A stretch of DNA of 64,000 nt. Source: Azospirillum formosense (GTDB lineage Bacteria; Pseudomonadota; Alphaproteobacteria; Azospirillales; Azospirillaceae). This document shows, in pieces, positions 20,414-29,149 of the stretch. The first letter of the stretch is position 1. Each line of letters opens with the position of its first letter. The DNA is taken from assembly GCF_040500525.1 (NCBI RefSeq), contig NZ_CP159403.1, positions 1,597,001 to 1,661,000 on the forward strand. The letters are read 5' to 3'. The translations under genes were made by a program, and so were the position numbers. The notes beneath the pieces were generated by a model. It worked only from the letters and a program-made list of their open reading frames with translations, did no database searches and was not told the DNA's origin.

Positions 20414-21535
20414 TCATGCCGCCCCCAGGATGGTCGAGGGATCGATGGCCGAGGGATCGATGGCCGCTTGGCCGGCGGCCGGTAAATCGCCCGCGTCCGC
20501 CTGCGGGCAGCGGGCGGCCAGCGCCGCTTCCGCCTGGGCGATCAGGTCGCCGATGATCTCGGCCACCGGCTGCTCGCGCGTGACCAGCCCGACGCTCTGC
20601 CCGGCCATCAGCGAGCCACTCTCCACGTCGCCGTCGATCACCGCGCGGCGCAGCGCGCCGGCCCAGAAATGCTCGATCTCCAGGATGCCCGCGTCGCGCG
20701 TCGTCTCGCCGCGGTCCACGCGGGCGATGACCTCGCGCTGAAGCTCCATGAAGCGCTTGGACCCGGCGTTGGCCAGCGCCCGCACGGGGATCACCGGAAA
20801 GCGCGGGTCGATCTGCACCGACGCCTGGGCGTCGCGCGCCGAGGCCTTGATGAAGACCTGCTTGAAGCGCTGGTGCGCGATGGATTCGGTGGCGCAGACG
20901 AAGCGGGTGCCGATCTGCACGCCCGCCGCCCCCTGCTCCAGGTAGGACAGGATGGCCTCGCCGCGCCCGATGCCGCCGGCCACGAAGACCGGGACCTCGC
21001 GCAGTTCGGGCAGGATCTCCTGGGCCAGGACGGTGGTGGAGACGGGGCCGATGTGGCCTCCGGCTTCCGTGCCCTCGATCACCAGGGCATCGATGCCCTG
21101 CTTGACCAGCCGCTTGCCGCTGACCAGCGTCGGGGCGAAGGCCATGGCGCGGGCGCCGCCGTCCTTGATCCGCTTGATGGTGGCGCCGCCGGGAAAGCCC
21201 CCGGCGATCACCACATGGCTCACCGCCAGCTCCCGGCAGACGTCGATCAGACGGTCGAGGTCCGGGTGCATGTTGATGAGGTTGACGCCGAAGGGCTGGC
21301 TGGTCAGGGCCCGCGTGGCGGCGATCTCCGCCGCCAGCAGGTCCGGCGGCATCGAGCCGCAGGCCAGAACGCCGAAGCCCCCGGCGTTGGAAATGGCTGA
21401 GACGAGGCGGCGCTCCGACACCCAGCTCATCGCACCGCCCATGATGGCGGTGCGCGTGCCGAGGAAGGCGCAGCCACGCGCCCACAGCCGCTCGAGTCGG
21501 GCGCCTGCGACCGCGTCGGACCTGGCGTCGGTCAT
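20414..21535 (-). CDS. nitronate monooxygenase family flavoprotein
   Basis: A 373-aa FMN-dependent TIM-barrel protein of the 2-nitropropane dioxygenase/FabK-like family. Motifs are GTRTAIMGGAMSWVSE, NAGGFGVLACGSM, the catalytic-type EGTEAGGHIGP, VFVAGGIGRGEAI and the phosphate-binding GVQIGTRFVCATE. It should oxidise alkyl nitronates or act on a related substrate. Start ATG 21535 excludes an antisense upstream extension. Its stop is one base from the ptsP start, so the two are likely cotranscribed. A 15-bp tandem duplication near the end encodes AIDPS twice. Confidence 0.85.
   Translation of the reverse strand: MTDARSDAVAGARLERLWARGCAFLGTRTAIMGGAMSWVSERRLVSAISNAGGFGVLACGSMPPDLLAAEIAATRALTSQPFGVNLINMHPDLDRLIDVCRELAVSHVVIAGGFPGGATIKRIKDGGARAMAFAPTLVSGKRLVKQGIDALVIEGTEAGGHIGPVSTTVLAQEILPELREVPVFVAGGIGRGEAILSYLEQGAAGVQIGTRFVCATESIAHQRFKQVFIKASARDAQASVQIDPRFPVIPVRALANAGSKRFMELQREVIARVDRGETTRDAGILEIEHFWAGALRRAVIDGDVESGSLMAGQSVGLVTREQPVAEIIGDLIAQAEAALAARCPQADAGDLPAAGQAAIDPSAIDPSTILGAA
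20436..20465. repeat. perfect 15-bp tandem duplication
   Basis: GAGGGATCGATGGCC occurs twice in succession inside the 3' end of the nitronate monooxygenase gene. The repeat is in frame and adds one AIDPS pentapeptide near the C-terminus. Confidence 0.9.
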
Positions 21536-21560
21536 CGCCGCCCCTCCCCCTTCAACCGGC

Positions 21561-22796
21561 TCAGGCCGCGTCCAGCCCGTAGGCGGTGTGCAGCGCGCGC
21601 AGCGCCAGCTCCGCATACTCCTCGGCGATCAGGACGGAGATCTTGATCTCGGAGGTGGAGATGACCTGGATGTTGATGCCCTTGTCGGCCAGCGCCTTGA
21701 ACATGCGCTGCGCGACGCCGGCGTGGCTGCGCATGCCGACGCCGATCACCGACACCTTCACCACGTTGGCGTCGGAGACGATGCGCTGATAGTTCAGCTC
21801 GGCCTTGGCGTCCTCCAGCACCTTCACGGCGCGGGCGATGTCGGCCTTGCCGACCGTGAAGGTCATGTCGGTGGACTTGCCGTCTTCCGACACGTTCTGG
21901 ACGATCATGTCGACATTGACGGCGGCGTCGGTCAGCGGACCGAAGATGCTGGCCGCCACGCCCGGACGGTCGGCCACGCCGATGAGGGTGATCTTCGCCT
22001 CGTCGCGGCTGTAGGCGATGCCGCTCACAACTTCCTTTTCCACGATCTCGTCCTCGTCAACAACAAGGGTACCGGGAAGCGCGCTGCCGGCGGCCTCCTC
22101 GAAGCTCGACAGAACCTGCACGCGCACGCGGTGGTTCATCGCCATCTCGACCGAACGGGTCTGCAGGACCTTCGCCCCCTGCGACGCCAGCTCCAGCATC
22201 TCCTCGTAGGTGATCTTGGAGAGCTTGCGCGCCTTGGTGACGATTCGCGGGTCGGTGGTGTAGACGCCGTCCACATCGGTGTAGATGTCGCAGCGGTCGG
22301 CCTTCAGCGCCGCCGCCAGGGCGACCGCCGAGGTGTCCGAGCCGCCGCGGCCCAGCGTGGTGATGCGCCCGTTCTCGGTCACGCCCTGGAAGCCGGCGAC
22401 CACGGCGACCTCGCCGGTGTTCATCCGCTTGTCCAGCTCCGCCGTGTCGATGGACACGATGCGCGCCTTGCCGTGCGTCTCGTCGCTGTAGATCGGAATC
22501 TGCCAGCCGAGCCAGGACCGCGCCTGGATGCCGAGCGACTGCAGCGCGATGGCGAGGAGACCCGAGGTCACCTGCTCGCCCGAAGCGACGATGGCATCGT
22601 ACTCGCGCGCGTCGTGCAGCTTGTCGATGTCGTTGCAGTATTTCACGAGCTGGTTGGTCACGCCGGACATCGCCGACACGACGACGGCGACCTGATGCCC
22701 CGCCTTGACTTCCTGCTCGACCTTTCGGGCCACGTTCTTGATGCGGTCGATGTCGCCGACCGACGTGCCGCCGAACTTGAGGACGATCCGCGCCAT
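21561..22796 (-). CDS. lysC: aspartate kinase
   Basis: A 411-aa enzyme phosphorylating aspartate for lysine, threonine, methionine and diaminopimelate synthesis. The kinase domain starts with IVLKFGGTSVGDIDRI. It has VASGEQVTSGLLAIAL and GRGGSDTSAVALAAAL. Two C-terminal ACT domains (about 265-405) should provide allosteric control by lysine and/or threonine. It lies 25 bp upstream of the nitronate monooxygenase start on the same strand, so it may lead an operon with ptsP. Confidence 0.97.
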   Translation of the reverse strand: MARIVLKFGGTSVGDIDRIKNVARKVEQEVKAGHQVAVVVSAMSGVTNQLVKYCNDIDKLHDAREYDAIVASGEQVTSGLLAIALQSLGIQARSWLGWQIPIYSDETHGKARIVSIDTAELDKRMNTGEVAVVAGFQGVTENGRITTLGRGGSDTSAVALAAALKADRCDIYTDVDGVYTTDPRIVTKARKLSKITYEEMLELASQGAKVLQTRSVEMAMNHRVRVQVLSSFEEAAGSALPGTLVVDEDEIVEKEVVSGIAYSRDEAKITLIGVADRPGVAASIFGPLTDAAVNVDMIVQNVSEDGKSTDMTFTVGKADIARAVKVLEDAKAELNYQRIVSDANVVKVSVIGVGMRSHAGVAQRMFKALADKGINIQVISTSEIKISVLIAEEYAELALRALHTAYGLDAA

Positions 22797-22952
22797 ACCT
22801 CACACCATGTCTGGGCCGGCTCGAAAGCCGGCAGTCCGCGCCCCCGCTCTACCGTTGCCGGCGCGGGGCGGCGTATCCATACTCTGTCGCTCACAGCGAG
22901 GCAAGTTCGCCCCGCAATTGTTCTCGCAATCCAAGCATACGGGATTTCTTTC

Positions 22953-23714
22953 ATGACCGCGACCGCCGGAACCGCAGGCACCGCAGGCACTGTCGACCCC
23001 CAGGACATCGCCCGCTTTTCGGCCATCGCCGCGGAATGGTGGGACCCCACCGGCAAGTTCCGGCCCCTGCACCGGCTGAATCCGCTGCGTCTGGCCTACA
23101 TCCGCGACACGCTGTGCCGCCGCCTGGGCCGCGACCCGCTGGCGCCGGAGCCGCTGAAGGGCCTGCGCATCGTCGACATCGGCTGCGGCGGCGGCCTGCT
23201 GTCGGAACCGATGGCCCGCATGGGCGCCACCGTGGTGGGCGTGGACGCGGCGGAGCGCAACGTCCGCACCGCCGCCGCCCACGCCGCGGAGACCGGCACC
23301 CCCGTCGACTACCGCGCCACCACCGCCGAGGCCCTGGCCGCCAGCGGCGAGCGCTTCGACGCCGTGCTGGCGATGGAGGTGATCGAGCATGTCGCCGACG
23401 TGCCGCTGTTCGTGAAGTCCTGCGCGGAATTGACCGCGCCGGGCGGCGCGCTCTTCCTGGCGACGCTCAACCGCACGCCGAAGTCCTTCGCGCTGGCCAT
23501 CGTCGGGGCGGAGTACATCCTGCGCTGGCTGCCCCGCGGCACCCACAACTGGCGCCAGTTCCTGCGCCCCGGAGAGCTGGCCGCCGCCGTGCGCGCGGAG
23601 GGGCTGGCGATCCGCGACCTGACCGGCATCACCTACAGCCCGCTGTCCGACGAGTTCCGGCTGAACCCCCGCGACCTCGACGTGAACTACATGGGCTGGG
23701 CCGAGCGGGCCTAA
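22953..23714 (+). CDS. ubiG: bifunctional ubiquinone O-methyltransferase
   Basis: A 253-aa class I SAM methyltransferase catalysing both O-methylations of ubiquinone synthesis. UbiG-specific signs are FSAIAAEWWDPTGKF..LH.LNPLR at the N-terminus, SAM motif DIGCGGGLLSEPMARMGA, EVIEHVADVP, and THNWRQFLRPGEL near the C-terminus. Start ATG 22953 opens with a short TAGTAGTA-type repeat peptide. The gene is divergent from lysC. Confidence 0.95.
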   Translation: MTATAGTAGTAGTVDPQDIARFSAIAAEWWDPTGKFRPLHRLNPLRLAYIRDTLCRRLGRDPLAPEPLKGLRIVDIGCGGGLLSEPMARMGATVVGVDAAERNVRTAAAHAAETGTPVDYRATTAEALAASGERFDAVLAMEVIEHVADVPLFVKSCAELTAPGGALFLATLNRTPKSFALAIVGAEYILRWLPRGTHNWRQFLRPGELAAAVRAEGLAIRDLTGITYSPLSDEFRLNPRDLDVNYMGWAERA

Positions 23715-23726
23715 GCGTACAGGGCG

Positions 23727-23760
23727 GCGGCGCGTACGAACGTACATGTGTACGCGCCGC
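23727..23760. repeat. perfect 11-bp stem inverted repeat
   Basis: GCGGCGCGTAC (23727-23737) and GTACGCGCCGC (23750-23760) enclose a 12-nt loop that itself contains ACGTACATGT. It sits just after ubiG. There is no T-run, so it is not a canonical terminator; a separate terminator lies 30 bp further on. Its role is unknown. Confidence 0.7.
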
Positions 23761-23793
23761 TGCGGCCCGGAAAGGCGGCGGGTGCCGCAAAAC

Positions 23794-23828
23794 AAAAAAC
23801 GGGAGAGCCGCCGGCTCTCCCGTTTTTC
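23794..23828. terminator. bidirectional intrinsic terminator between ubiG and ptsN
   Basis: A run of A residues, an ACGGGAGAGCC / GGCTCTCCCGT stem and a run of T residues form a symmetrical rho-independent terminator. It can stop ubiG on the plus strand and ptsN on the minus strand. Confidence 0.9.
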
Positions 23829-23848
23829 GTGTCCGCAGGAAACGCGTC

Positions 23849-24307
23849 TTACGCCGCGTGGCTGGCTTCGTGCTGGGTCAGCAGCGCGTAGATCGCGTCC
23901 GCCGAGTCCGAACCGCGCAGCTTCTCGCACATGGACTGGTCGCGCAGCAGGCGCGACACACGGGCCAACGCCTTCAGATGGTCGGCGCCGGCATGATCCG
24001 GAGCCAACAGCAGGAAAATCAGATCGACCGGCTGCTCATCGATCGCATCGAAGTCGATGGGCCGCTCCAGCCGGGCGAAGACGCCGTGGACACGGTCGAG
24101 GTTGGGCAGCTTGCCGTGCGGGATGGCGATGCCATGACCCACGCCGGTGGTGCCCAACCGTTCGCGCTCCAGGAGGACGTCGAAGATCGCCCGTTCGTGC
24201 TGGCCGGTCAGCTCGGACGCCTTGCGCGCCAAGTCCTGCAGGGCCTGCTTTTTGCTGCCGGCCTTCAGGTTCGGAAGAATGGCGTGCGGCGTGATGAGAT
24301 CGAGCAT
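23849..24307 (-). CDS. ptsN: nitrogen PTS IIA protein (IIA-Ntr)
   Basis: A 152-aa PTS EIIA type-2 protein with the phosphorylation-site His in GHGIAIPHGKL. It is the terminal phosphoacceptor of the PEP-EINtr-NPr-IIANtr chain and regulates potassium transport, sensor kinases and sigma-54-linked processes rather than importing sugar. I chose ATG 24307 because the longer frame adds an atypical basic leader. It follows hpf by 34 bp in the conserved rpoN-hpf-ptsN order. Confidence 0.96.
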   Translation of the reverse strand: MLDLITPHAILPNLKAGSKKQALQDLARKASELTGQHERAIFDVLLERERLGTTGVGHGIAIPHGKLPNLDRVHGVFARLERPIDFDAIDEQPVDLIFLLLAPDHAGADHLKALARVSRLLRDQSMCEKLRGSDSADAIYALLTQHEASHAA

Positions 24308-24341
24308 GACGCTATGGGTGTGGTTGGAACAGAGACCGGAC

Positions 24342-24938
24342 TCAGGCGCCGGCCTTCTCCGCCGGGTCCACCCAGCCGATGTTGCCATCGGCGCGGCGGT
24401 AGACCAGGTTCAGACGGCCATGGGCGCCGTTGCGGAACATAAGAGCCGGGGCGTCGGCGAGTTCCATGCGCATCACCGCCTCGCTGACCGCCAGGGTCGC
24501 GATGGTGGTTTCCATCTCGGCGATCACCATGGGCTGCGCCGCCTCGGCAGCGGCCTCGTCGCTCTCCACATGGGCCTCGTCGGTCTCCGCTTCCAGGATC
24601 TGGTAGCGGGCCGGGAAGGCCTCCTGCGCGGGGGCTTCGACACTGTGGTGGTCGCGCAGGCGGCGCTTGTAGCGGCGCAGGCGCTTGGCCAGCTTCTCGC
24701 ACGCGGTGTCGAAGGCGGGATACGGCTCGGTGGCCTCGGACGCGCTCTGAAGGACGATCCCACGACCGACGTGAACCTGAATGTCGGCCTTGAACAGATG
24801 CGCTTCGCGCGTCAGGACGACGTTGGCCTCGATCGGCTTGTTGAAATACTTGCCGACGATGGAGTTCAGGCTGTCCGCGACGTGGCTGCGCAGGGCGTCG
24901 CCAACGTCAAGCTGCTTGCCTTTGACGGTCAGTTGCAT
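24342..24938 (-). CDS. hpf: long-form ribosome hibernation promoting factor
   Basis: A 198-aa protein. The N-terminal S30AE domain (about 1-105) binds the decoding region (MQLTVKGKQLDVGDALRSHV ... FKADIQVHVGRG). A linker follows, then the C-terminal dimerisation domain (ALMFRNGAHGRLNLVYRRADGN). The long form lets one protein make 100S ribosome dimers in stationary phase. It lies between rpoN and ptsN, the standard proteobacterial arrangement. Confidence 0.95.
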   Translation of the reverse strand: MQLTVKGKQLDVGDALRSHVADSLNSIVGKYFNKPIEANVVLTREAHLFKADIQVHVGRGIVLQSASEATEPYPAFDTACEKLAKRLRRYKRRLRDHHSVEAPAQEAFPARYQILEAETDEAHVESDEAAAEAAQPMVIAEMETTIATLAVSEAVMRMELADAPALMFRNGAHGRLNLVYRRADGNIGWVDPAEKAGA

Positions 24939-25061
24939 TTTGGGATGTTTCCAATCTGGTCCGCGATAGACATAGGACGACGGAAGGCCGCCACGTGCGG
25001 ACGGGGACCATAGTGACGGCGGTATGGGCTGTCAATCAAGGACGGCCCCCTCCCGGCCCGG

Positions 25062-26639
25062 TTACATGCGTGACATCTTGGCACGGCGTCGCTGCACCGA
25101 TGACGGAATGCGCATCGCTTCACGATACTTCGCGACCGTCCGGCGCGCAATGTCGATCCCTTCACCACGAAGGATTTCGACGATTTTATCGTCCGACAGC
25201 ACGTCGTCCGCCTTCTCGGCGTCGATCATCGCCTTGATGCGATAGCGCACAGCCTCCGCCGAGTGGGCGGCCTGCCCGTCGGCCCCCTGGATGGCGGAGG
25301 TGAAGAAGTACTTCAGCTCGAACACACCGCGCGGCGTCGCCATGAACTTGTTGGTTGTGACCCGACTGACCGTGCTCTCGTGCATGCCGATCGCCTCGGC
25401 GATGTCGCGCAGGATCAGCGGCTTCAAATGCGAGACGCCGTGGATGAAGAAGGCGTCCTGCTGCCGGATGATCTCGCTGGCCACCTTCAAAATGGTGGTG
25501 GCGCGCTGGTGCAGCGACTTGACCAGCCAGTTGGCCGACTGGAAGCGCTCGGTGATGTATTCCTTGTCCGCCTTGTTGCGGGCGGTGCCGGAAATGCGCG
25601 CGAAATAGCGGTGGTTGACCAGCACCCGCGGCAACGTGTCCGGGTTCAGGTCGATCAGCCAGCCGCCGCCGGGGTTGGCGCGCATCAGGATGTCGGGGGT
25701 GACGAGCTGGGCGGGCGTGTGGTCGAAGCTGAGCGCCGGCTTGGGGTTCAGCTTGCGGATCTCCGCCACCATGTCGGCGATGTCCTCGGCATCGACGCCG
25801 CAGACCTTCATCAGCGCCGGCAGGTTTCGCGCCGCCAGAAGCTCCAGATGGTCGAGCAGGGCCTCCATCGCCGGGTCGCAGCGGTTCTTCTCGCGCAGCT
25901 GGATCGCCAGGCATTCCTTGAGCGACCGCGCGAAGATGCCCGGCGGGTCGAAGCGCTGGCAGGCGGCGAGCACGCGCTCCACCCGCTCCGGTGCGCAGCC
26001 GAGCTGCCCCGCCAGGCTTTCGACCTCCAGCCCGGTGATCCATCCGGCCTCGTCGAGCATGTCGATCAGCGCCAGCCCGATGAGCTGGTCGCCGAGGTCC
26101 GGCAGATCGATCTTCAGCTGTTCGGTCAGATGGTCGCGCAGGCTCTTCTGGCCGGTCAGCGTGGCTTCCAGGTTGGACTCGTCGTCCTCGAAGCCGCCGC
26201 GCCCGCCGCGCTCCTGCCAGGAGCCGTAGACGTCGCTCGCCCCGTCCGTTCCGTCGGAGAAGCGGTCGTCGGAATAGACATTCTCGAAATCGGTGTCGAG
26301 CGGCGCGTCGGAGGCCGACCCCATGGTTTCCGACGCGGTCATCTCCACCGTGTCGCGGGTGCGCCCGTCGGTCATCGGCGGCTGGCGCTCCTCCGGAGCG
26401 GCGAGATCGACCGCGCCGGGTTCGCCGCCGCCGTCACCGGCCCCGTCGCCCCCGGCCTCGCCACCGCCCTCGCCGGGACCGCCGTCGCGCTCCAGCAGGG
26501 GGTTCTGCTCGATCTCGCGGTCGACGAAGTCCGACAGTTCGATGTTCGACAGCTGCAGCAGCTTGATGGCCTGCTGCAGCTGCGGAGTCATCACCAGGGA
26601 CTGGGTCTGACGAAGATCGAGGCGTTGGCTGAGCGCCAT
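25062..26639 (-). CDS. rpoN: RNA polymerase sigma-54 factor
   Basis: A 525-aa sigma-54. The Gln/Leu-rich activator-interacting region I is at about 1-50 (RLDLRQTQSLVMTPQLQQAI), then an acidic region II rich in Gly/Asp/Glu. The core-binding domain comes next, then the HTH (STVSRVTTNKF), and the RpoN box ARRTVAKYRE near the end. In Azospirillum it serves nitrogen fixation, nitrogen regulation and motility genes. The start used is ATG 26639. Its start lies 16 bp from the lptB stop. Confidence 0.98.
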   Translation of the reverse strand: MALSQRLDLRQTQSLVMTPQLQQAIKLLQLSNIELSDFVDREIEQNPLLERDGGPGEGGGEAGGDGAGDGGGEPGAVDLAAPEERQPPMTDGRTRDTVEMTASETMGSASDAPLDTDFENVYSDDRFSDGTDGASDVYGSWQERGGRGGFEDDESNLEATLTGQKSLRDHLTEQLKIDLPDLGDQLIGLALIDMLDEAGWITGLEVESLAGQLGCAPERVERVLAACQRFDPPGIFARSLKECLAIQLREKNRCDPAMEALLDHLELLAARNLPALMKVCGVDAEDIADMVAEIRKLNPKPALSFDHTPAQLVTPDILMRANPGGGWLIDLNPDTLPRVLVNHRYFARISGTARNKADKEYITERFQSANWLVKSLHQRATTILKVASEIIRQQDAFFIHGVSHLKPLILRDIAEAIGMHESTVSRVTTNKFMATPRGVFELKYFFTSAIQGADGQAAHSAEAVRYRIKAMIDAEKADDVLSDDKIVEILRGEGIDIARRTVAKYREAMRIPSSVQRRRAKMSRM

Positions 26640-26655
26640 GGGCAGGGAAACCGCA

Positions 26656-27480
26656 CTAGAGGCTGAACCGGTCGCCGAGGTAGACCCGGCGCACATCCTC
26701 GTGCGCCACGATCTCCGCCGGCTCTCCCTCCATTAGTACCACACCATCGTGCAAGATGTATGCCCGATCGACGAGGTCCAGCGTTTCCCGCACGTTGTGG
26801 TCGGTGATGAGCACGCCGATGCCGCGGTCGCGCAGGTGGCTGACCAGCTCGCGGATGTCGTTCACCGCGATCGGGTCGATGCCGGCCAGCGGCTCGTCGA
26901 GCAGGATGAAGTGCGGCTGCGAGGCGAGCGCGCGGGCGATCTCGACGCGCCGCCGCTCGCCGCCCGACAGCGCCAGCGCCGGGGCGCGGCGCAGGTGGGT
27001 GATCGAGAATTCCGCCAGCAGCTCGTCCAGCATCTGCTCGCGCGTGTCCCGGTTGGGCTCCACCACCTCCAGCACGGAGCGGATGTTGTTCTCCACCGAC
27101 ATGCCGCGGAAGATCGACGCCTCCTGCGGCAGATAGCCGATGCCCAGCCGCGCCCGGCGGTACATGGGCAGCGCCGTGATGTCCTGCCCGTCGAGCAGGA
27201 TGGTGCCGGAGTCGGCGGCGATCAGCCCGGTGATCATGTAGAAGCAGGTCGTCTTGCCCGCCCCGTTGGGGCCGAGCAGGCCGACCGCCTCGCCGCGCTG
27301 GACGGTCACGGTCACGTCTCGGACGACCGGACGCTTTTTGTAGGCCTTGCCCAGATGCAGGGCGACCAGCCCTTCGCTGGGGCGCACGTCGGTGGCCGGC
27401 TGGCTTGCCGGGTGGCCCGACGCGTTCGGGGCGGAAAGGGTCGGACCGCCGAGGTCCCGGTCTTCGATGTCCATGGCCAT
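26656..27480 (-). CDS. lptB: LPS export ABC ATPase
   Basis: A 274-aa ATPase powering extraction of lipopolysaccharide by LptB2FGC. Walker A is GPNGAGKTT, the signature LSGGERRRVEIARAL, Walker B FILLDEPLAGIDP, and the switch His in LITDHNVRET. About 35 N-terminal residues before the first strand are an unconserved leader. The Q-loop context LPQEASIFRGMSV is LptB-specific. Confidence 0.96.
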   Translation of the reverse strand: MAMDIEDRDLGGPTLSAPNASGHPASQPATDVRPSEGLVALHLGKAYKKRPVVRDVTVTVQRGEAVGLLGPNGAGKTTCFYMITGLIAADSGTILLDGQDITALPMYRRARLGIGYLPQEASIFRGMSVENNIRSVLEVVEPNRDTREQMLDELLAEFSITHLRRAPALALSGGERRRVEIARALASQPHFILLDEPLAGIDPIAVNDIRELVSHLRDRGIGVLITDHNVRETLDLVDRAYILHDGVVLMEGEPAEIVAHEDVRRVYLGDRFSL

Positions 27481-27498
27481 TGATTCGCTGCCGGGTCG

Positions 27499-28389
27499 TC
27501 AGGGCTTCGCCGCGGGCGTGCCGCCCGGCTGGGCGGTGGGACGGCGGGCGGAGGCCGCGCCACCCGGGGCGCCCGGCTCCTGGCCGGGAATCAGCAGGCC
27601 CATCACCCGCCCGCCGGTGGCGGGGCCGGCGATCACCCGGTTGACCTTGGTCTTCATGTTCATCTCGGCGGCGTCGCCATTGAGCTGGTTGTCGTTGCGG
27701 GTGATCTTGACGTTGCCCAACAGCACCGCCGTCTCGTCGGCCACCGAATAGACCAGCTTGTCCGACAGCGCGACGTCGGTCGCGGTGGTCACCACCACGC
27801 TGCCGGCGCCGTCGATGCGCTCCATCTGCGTCGAGCCGTCGGGCATCTTCTTGAGCTGGCCGATCAGGATGTCGGCGCGCAGCCGGTCGCCGTTGGCGAT
27901 GCGCACGGCCACGGCGTCGCCGCGGGCCACCGTCAGGTTCTTCGCCTCGTAATATTCCAGCGTGTCGCGCGCCGTCACGATGTCGGTGCGGGTGACCAGC
28001 TTGAGGTTGCGTCCCGTGACCACGGCCACCTGCTTGTCCACGTCGTAGACGCCGCGCTCGCCGAAGACCTCCTGGGTCGGGCTGACGATGCGCACGTTGC
28101 CTTCGGCGAGAAGCTGGAACACCTCGTTCCCCTTGCCGGGCACCTCGCGGTAGTAGGCGGTCAGAACGTCGGCGTAGACGGTGCTGTCGGCGCGCTTGGC
28201 CGAGGCGTTGCCGCGCGCCACATAGGCGCGCACGTCCTGGTGCCACTCGATGGCCTGATCGGCGTTGACCTCGACCGGGTTGGGTCCGCCGCCGAGGCCG
28301 GGCAGCCCCTGGGCCGCCGCCGGGATCGACGCCCCCGACAGCAGGAGGAACGCGGCCATCAGCGGGGCCGCAAGGGTGGCTGCACTCAA
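27499..28389 (-). CDS. lptA: LPS transport periplasmic protein LptA (OstA-like)
   Basis: A 296-aa periplasmic protein forming the beta-jellyroll bridge for LPS. OstA-type repeats include VEVNADQAIEWHQDVRAYVARGNA, GERGVYDVDKQVAVV and TDVALSDKLVYSVADETAVL. I propose TTG 28389: it overlaps the lptC stop as TTGA and has a GGGAGG ribosome-binding site 8 nt away. ATG 28359 would leave a signal peptide with no basic end. The Pro/Ala-rich C-terminal tail is an addition. Translational coupling to lptC is likely. Confidence 0.88.
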   Translation of the reverse strand: MSAATLAAPLMAAFLLLSGASIPAAAQGLPGLGGGPNPVEVNADQAIEWHQDVRAYVARGNASAKRADSTVYADVLTAYYREVPGKGNEVFQLLAEGNVRIVSPTQEVFGERGVYDVDKQVAVVTGRNLKLVTRTDIVTARDTLEYYEAKNLTVARGDAVAVRIANGDRLRADILIGQLKKMPDGSTQMERIDGAGSVVVTTATDVALSDKLVYSVADETAVLLGNVKITRNDNQLNGDAAEMNMKTKVNRVIAGPATGGRVMGLLIPGQEPGAPGGAASARRPTAQPGGTPAAKP

Positions 28390-29123
28390 CGCGTCTTTCC
28401 TCCCGGGCTTTCGGCGGCCTGGACGTCGGCCTTGGACTGGTTCAGGAACACCATCGTCTTGCCACGGTCGGACAGGCGGAAGCCCTCGGCGTTGATGACG
28501 CCCTGCGGCCCCTGGCCCACGACATGGACATCGCCCCAGGCGGTGCCTTTGCGGATGTCGGATTCCGCTTCCTCGGTGGTGAATTCGTTGCCGTCGTCGC
28601 GCATGACGCGGACATGGCCCCGCATCTTCAGGATGCCGGTCACCTGGTTGTACCAGCCCTTGTCGGAGCGGATGGTCACCCAGGTGCCATCGGTCTGGGT
28701 CATCTCGGCCTCCGGCTGGTCGAGCAGCATGACGTCCGGCTGGTCGGCGATCCGGTCGGCCTTGGCCGCCACCAGCGAGAAGGGCTGGTTGTCCTCGTCC
28801 ACCGCGACGTAGCGCGGCTTGATCATCTCCAGCTGGCCCTTGTCGGCCGAGATGCGCAGGGTCGGCAGTTCGGTCAGCGAGGGCCAGACGGCGATCAGCG
28901 CCATCACCGCCAGCGCCAGAGCCGGCAGCGCGAACTTCATGCCGGTGACGAAGCGGCTGTAGACCCGGCTGACGGGCCGGATCCTCCGGCGCTGGTGGAC
29001 GCGCTTGCCCGCCTCGCCGTCGGGAGCCGCCCCCGGCATCGCCACAAGCGGCGCGGCCAGGGCAGACGCGTCGGCCCGCCGCTCCTTTGTCTTCACCGTC
29101 CGATCCTTCAGGTCGCTGTCCAT
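28386..29123 (-). CDS. lptC: LPS export protein LptC
   Basis: A 245-aa bitopic protein. It has a basic cytoplasmic N-terminus, one TM helix at about 63-83 (FALPALALAVMALIAVWP) and a periplasmic LptC domain (KPRYVAVDEDNQPFSLVA, MTQTDGTWVTIRSDKGWYN, GFRLSDRGKTMVFLNQ). It passes LPS from LptFG to LptA. The N-terminal extension of about 60 residues is longer than in enteric LptC. It lies in a kdsD-lptC-lptA-lptB run. Confidence 0.92.
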   Translation of the reverse strand: MDSDLKDRTVKTKERRADASALAAPLVAMPGAAPDGEAGKRVHQRRRIRPVSRVYSRFVTGMKFALPALALAVMALIAVWPSLTELPTLRISADKGQLEMIKPRYVAVDEDNQPFSLVAAKADRIADQPDVMLLDQPEAEMTQTDGTWVTIRSDKGWYNQVTGILKMRGHVRVMRDDGNEFTTEEAESDIRKGTAWGDVHVVGQGPQGVINAEGFRLSDRGKTMVFLNQSKADVQAAESPGGKTR

Positions 29124-29149
29124 GGCGCCAACCGTCCTCCGGCTGTCCG

